Assembly (NCBI RefSeq): GCF_030463565.1
Contig: NC_134659.1
Location: 8,936,511 to 9,000,510, forward strand
Reading direction: 5' to 3'
DNA: 64,000 nucleotides
DNA from: Pelecanus crispus
Lineage: Eukaryota; Chordata; Aves; Pelecaniformes; Pelecanidae
Both the position numbers and the translations under genes were made by a program. The notes beneath the pieces were generated by a model that worked only from the letters and a program-made list of their open reading frames with translations, ran no database searches and was not told the DNA's origin. Shown here one piece after another: positions 60,901 to 64,000 of the stretch (positions are counted from its first letter, which is position 1; every line of letters begins with the position of its first letter).

Positions 60901-62668
60901 TTTGGAAACCAGTCATGCAGCAGATCCCAGCTATGATGAGTCAAAAAAGTCAGAAGAGAAAGCCCTGCAGGCACCACTGCTGAGGCAGACTGAAGGGAAA
61001 CCTCCACACTTTTCATTGGACCTGAGCTATTAAGCCCAATGTTGGTGCAGTGGCCTGTGACCTGAGCAGTGGGTGTTTAAATTTGAGAGGCTCCAGCCTT
61101 GGGAACCTATACTGGATGAGTGGGAGCATCAGCTCATGCATCCTTAGCTCCAAGGGATGGGAGACTACCTGGGAGACCCAAGCAAAAGATGGCTTCACCT
61201 TAGGGGAATTTGAGTCATCTGGACCATGGGCCCCTCAGCCTGAGGGCAGGTGCCACACTGGAGACCCACCAGTAAGGGAGGGTCAGGAGAGCCAGAGCCT
61301 GCAGTGTGGCACTGCGCTCGGAGCCTTTTGCAGCCTTGTCTTGCTCAGTTTGACCCCTTCAGGCTCCTCATTAATCCATAGCAGACAAGACATGGCCACA
61401 CAAACAGAGTTTACTGAAGGAAAGCTGGATGTCATTAGCTAGGACTGGCTTCTGGGAATGTTTTCCACTGAAAGGAGCCCTGAGCTGAGCCTGCTCCATG
61501 CTTTCCACTTGTGTGTGTGTTTGGGGTGGGGGTGGCGGGCCTGGGAGTGCATCACCGCTCTCCCGTGGAATACTTTAAAAGATGAGGCACGTTAGCAGCA
61601 GATGAAGCTTCCTCAACCTATTGGCCTGGAAGGATGGAGGAAAGCATGAGATAAACAAGGAAAGCAGGAGGCTGATTGCTATAAGCAAACACAGGCTGTA
61701 CTGAGTGCCAGAAGTGAAAGAGCCAACACCACCAGTACCTCATTTTGGGGAAGCTCTCCTTGGTGAAGGGCTCGGAGAGAGCTGGGTTGCCTTGGAGCTT
61801 CAGATGGGTCAGTCCACCCAAACCGTCCAGAGGCAGCGTGACCAGCCGGTTATCAGTCAAGTCCCTGATGAAGGGAAAGCAGAGAGGGACACCACGGTCA
61901 GGGTTTTGCTGCTAGTGATATCTCAGCCAAGCAGAGGCTTGGAGAGCCATGCTGCTTGCCTTGATTGCTCCCTCAAATGTGATGCTGAAATGAGGCTGGG
62001 TGCTGCATGGGGACCAGGATCCTCTGGAGATAAACAGGTTGATACTGCAGTCCCTGGGGGAAATGAGGGGCAGGTGCCCACACTTAAAGCTCTGGGTGCT
62101 TATCTACCTCTCTGTGCACATATCTGCCCCACGCATCTCTTTGCCCTCCACTTCCCCCATAATAGGGCAGGTATGATTGCAGCTCCCAGCTCATAAAATA
62201 CGCAAGAGTATTAATGAGGGGGCTGAGGACCGGGGACCCCTCTGGAGCCAGCAAAGATGGTCTGCGATGACTCTTGCTGAAATGGTCTATCATGCTGATC
62301 TTTCATAAAGGTATTGAAGGCAGGTATGAAAGCATCAGAAAGTGGAGGTACTGGCTTAAGTATTCAGAGTGAAAGCATCTTGAAGATGGCCCCTTCTGCA
62401 CTCTCATCATCCCTCTAATATTGGTAGGAAGCCCTGGGATTTGGTGTGCTCATGTCAGCACTGAGACACGCACCTCAGCACTGCACCCTTCTGATATCTA
62501 AATGCCAGGTGTCCCCATAGCTTGGGGAGTCAGTCTGAGGTCCTCAGATACCTGCTGTCCGTGGCCCACTGTGAAAGAAGTATCATTGCAACTTACAGCT
62601 TGGTGAGTGAGTGCAGGGTCACAAAGGCTTCAGGGTGAATAAACTGGATGTAATTCCAGCTCAGGTCT
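50664..62668 (-). CDS. LGR6: LGR6, leucine-rich-repeat G-protein-coupled receptor 6 (3' part, five terminal exons)
   Basis: Plasma-membrane receptor for R-spondins that potentiates Wnt/beta-catenin signalling and marks some epithelial stem cells. Exons 62597-62668, 61739-61864, 59451-59611, 53844-53924 and 50664-51901 join in phase to 558 residues: the last LRR units, the cysteine-containing hinge, the seven-transmembrane domain and the cytoplasmic tail. The upstream LRRs, signal peptide and promoter are off the right edge. LGR6 rather than LGR4 or LGR5 is supported by the hinge ([17 protein letters not shown]) and tail ([16 protein letters not shown]). No break is seen in the part present. 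Confidence 0.95.
51902..53843 (-). other. LGR6: LGR6 intron before the 7TM exon
   Basis: A 1.9-kb intron. A strongly purine-rich tract on the plus strand (about 52677-52870), polypyrimidine in the transcript, is its only distinctive feature. Confidence 0.75.
52677..52870. repeat. Purine-rich tract (GGGAGA/GGAAGG type)
   Basis: About 190 bp dominated by A and G on the plus strand with few pyrimidine interruptions, inside an LGR6 intron. Low-complexity sequence rather than a clean tandem repeat. Confidence 0.7.
53844..53924 (-). CDS. LGR6: LGR6 exon: hinge
   Basis: An 81-nt exon too short to stand out in an ORF scan. Encodes (Y)[20 protein letters not shown] and QCTPSP(G), the acidic second half of the hinge with the conserved cysteine just before the GPFKPC motif. 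Acceptor ccccag, donor CCCG|gtgagc. Phase 1 at both ends, matching its neighbours. Confidence 0.94.
53925..59450 (-). other. LGR6: LGR6 intron between the two hinge exons
   Basis: A 5.5-kb intron with a short CACCAC run near 54428-54440 and an A run at about 55363. No exon or repeat family recognised. Confidence 0.7.
59451..59611 (-). CDS. LGR6: LGR6 exon: C-terminal LRR cap and hinge
   Basis: A 161-nt exon encoding (R)[20 protein letters not shown], then [20 protein letters not shown] and [13 protein letters not shown]. The CC pair and following cysteine belong to the cysteine-rich cap joining the LRR ectodomain to the 7TM core. The acidic stretch is the variable hinge. Acceptor ttgcag, donor CACT|gtaagt. 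Confidence 0.95.
59612..61738 (-). other. LGR6: LGR6 intron after the last LRR exon
   Basis: A 2.1-kb intron with a (TG) run near 61511-61520. Nothing else recognised. Confidence 0.7.
61739..61864 (-). CDS. LGR6: LGR6 exon: last LRRs
   Basis: A 126-nt exon encoding [20 protein letters not shown], then [20 protein letters not shown] and M, the C-terminal end of the LRR ectodomain. Acceptor catcag, donor ATGAG|gtactg. Codon split R with the next exon. Confidence 0.94.
61865..62596 (-). other. LGR6: LGR6 intron between LRR exons
   Basis: A 732-bp intron; no feature seen. Confidence 0.75.
62597..62668 (-). CDS. LGR6: LGR6 exon: single LRR unit
   Basis: A 72-nt exon encoding [20 protein letters not shown] and LTK plus split codons, one 24-residue leucine-rich repeat, the standard one-exon-per-LRR layout of the family. 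Acceptor ttgcag, donor AGCT|gtaagt. Its phase (2 at exit) matches the next exon. No further LRR exon is visible up to position 64000. Confidence 0.92.
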
Positions 62669-64000
62669 CTGCAAGGCAAGGACATGCCAGTAAGAGGGGT
62701 GCAGAGCAGGACAGCGAAGCTGCTGACCCTGGCCTGGTCAAGGGGTTTGATGGGAGCAAATGTGGGATCTGTAGCCCATTGGTCAGCAGCAAGTTCTGTC
62801 TCATTGCATCTCCCTGGAGACAAATACATTTGGGTGTATATATGGGTGGTTTCTAACAGAGGGCATAACAGTTTGCCTTACAGGAGCTCCTCTACTGAGA
62901 CCAATGGGAAAGGTTCCTTTTTGGGTTCATTTCTGTAAATTTGGAGCTTTAATGCTAACACGCTAAACCTCAGAGCATTAGACAGGTTATGCCTTAGTGC
63001 CAGAGCATCCCTGATGTGGTCACACTGCTGGGTGCCCAAGCAAGGGCAAATAAGGTCAGGAGCTGTGTGGAAGGTGAACCAAGGTCATCTTAGAGTGTCT
63101 CCTGTCATGCACAGTTGGCTTGGTTTTGGGGAGGATTCCCTGAGGCTCCTCAATAAGCTCTGCTTCCATCTGAGCTAGAGGGCTCATCTCCCTCTGTCAC
63201 CAGCAGAGAGGAACCTGCATATCAAGGAGCATTTCTTCTCCTCAGGCTGACTACACGGGCAACTTCCTACATATATCTACATCTCTCCAGCTCTGAAGGG
63301 AGCCAGGGCTGCCTGCCCAGATATGTGTGTCTCACTGCAGAAAGCTAAAGTTGGGTGAGTTGAATCCTTCCCACAGGGACCCTGAACATACCCACAGGCA
63401 AATGCTAGAGCTTACACGCTCAGCTATACATTTGTGTGACTATAGTGTGGCAGCAACATGCTTGTATTTGCATGCTTGTCTGTAGTGTTACATGTAATAT
63501 GTGAGTGTTCCTGAGCAGTTATAAACATGGTGTACATGACACTCATGGGATCTCTAGGAATGCTGGCCTATTAAATGACACTCAAATTGCTGAGCTATGG
63601 GAAAAAACTTTTATGCGATTCAGTTCACTCCTAACAGAACAGTAAATAAAGACCATCAGCACTTGGAGGGCTCTTCCCACACGTCATAGGGAGAATCATG
63701 CCCTGCAGAGCCTTACTAGCTTCTCAAAGATGCCGAGCACTTAAGTGGGCTTGCCTACTGCAAAGTCACTATGCGTGTACGCTATGTGCGTGCTTGTGTG
63801 CCCTTAATATGTCTAACATATGCTTTTGAGTTGTGGGGAGACAGTCCCAAATCAAATGGGCTGTTCTGCATGGATGCTCCAAGAGTGCATGGCCCAGGAC
63901 TAGCATGTGTAAGGAAAGGAGTGCTAGAGCTCATGCACACAGTGGCAAATGCCTGCCACGACTCCAAGTCGTTAGGAGGCAGATGTCCATAATGTGTGCT
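62669..64000 (-). other. LGR6: LGR6 intron running off the window edge
   Basis: 1.3 kb with an intact acceptor at its left end. I looked for the preceding LRR exon (a segment like EEIGLQHNRIWEIG) on the minus strand and did not find it, so it lies beyond 64000. Confidence 0.65.

Noticed and set aside
1-64000. CRISPR array, operon, phage or bacterial defence system
   Set aside because: The sequence is vertebrate nuclear DNA with spliced genes; the repeats seen are microsatellites, minisatellites, CR1 and LTRs.
1-64000. tRNA, rRNA or microRNA genes
   Set aside because: I saw no tRNA-like boxes, rRNA segments or convincing long hairpins, but a manual read cannot exclude a small RNA; tRNAscan and small-RNA reads would decide.

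Overview
This is a bird genomic window (vertebrate nuclear DNA). The evidence is spliced genes with canonical GT/AG introns, a CpG-island promoter, several CR1 retrotransposon pieces (the dominant LINE of birds) and two avian-looking endogenous-retrovirus LTRs. The minus-strand LTR at 27.8-28.3 kb resembles, from memory, a family common in Neoaves, so a non-galliform bird is my best guess, but the species is not determined.

Two protein-coding genes are present, both on the minus strand. KLHL12 fills about 0.6-23.4 kb and is complete. I resolved eleven coding exons whose phases join exactly into a 565-codon BTB-BACK-Kelch protein, from the ATG at 22988 to the TGA at 1242. A non-coding first exon probably lies in the CpG island near 23243-23450. 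LGR6 enters from the right edge. Its five terminal exons (62668 down to 50664) encode the last leucine-rich repeats, the hinge, the seven-transmembrane domain and the cytoplasmic tail, 558 residues in all. The upstream exons and promoter lie beyond position 64000.

The 26 kb between the KLHL12 promoter and the LGR6 poly(A) site has no coding exon I can support. It holds CR1 fragments (25.2, 30.7, 30.8-31.5, 33.1-34.75 and 41.1-41.8 kb), a minus-strand solo LTR with its promoter motifs visible (27.77-28.33 kb), a second solo LTR flanked by 5-bp direct repeats (42.71-43.87 kb), a 24-copy AAT microsatellite and other simple repeats.

The two genes touch the same pathway from opposite sides: KLHL12 is a CUL3 adaptor reported to promote Dishevelled turnover, and LGR6 is an R-spondin receptor that raises Wnt signalling. 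Nothing in the sequence shows that they are co-regulated. I found no evidence of a novel biological system. The points most worth checking are gene order compared with mammals, the weak splice donor after the first KLHL12 coding exon with a readable intron behind it, the RFX-type X-box in the promoter, and the LTR promoter motifs pointing toward KLHL12.
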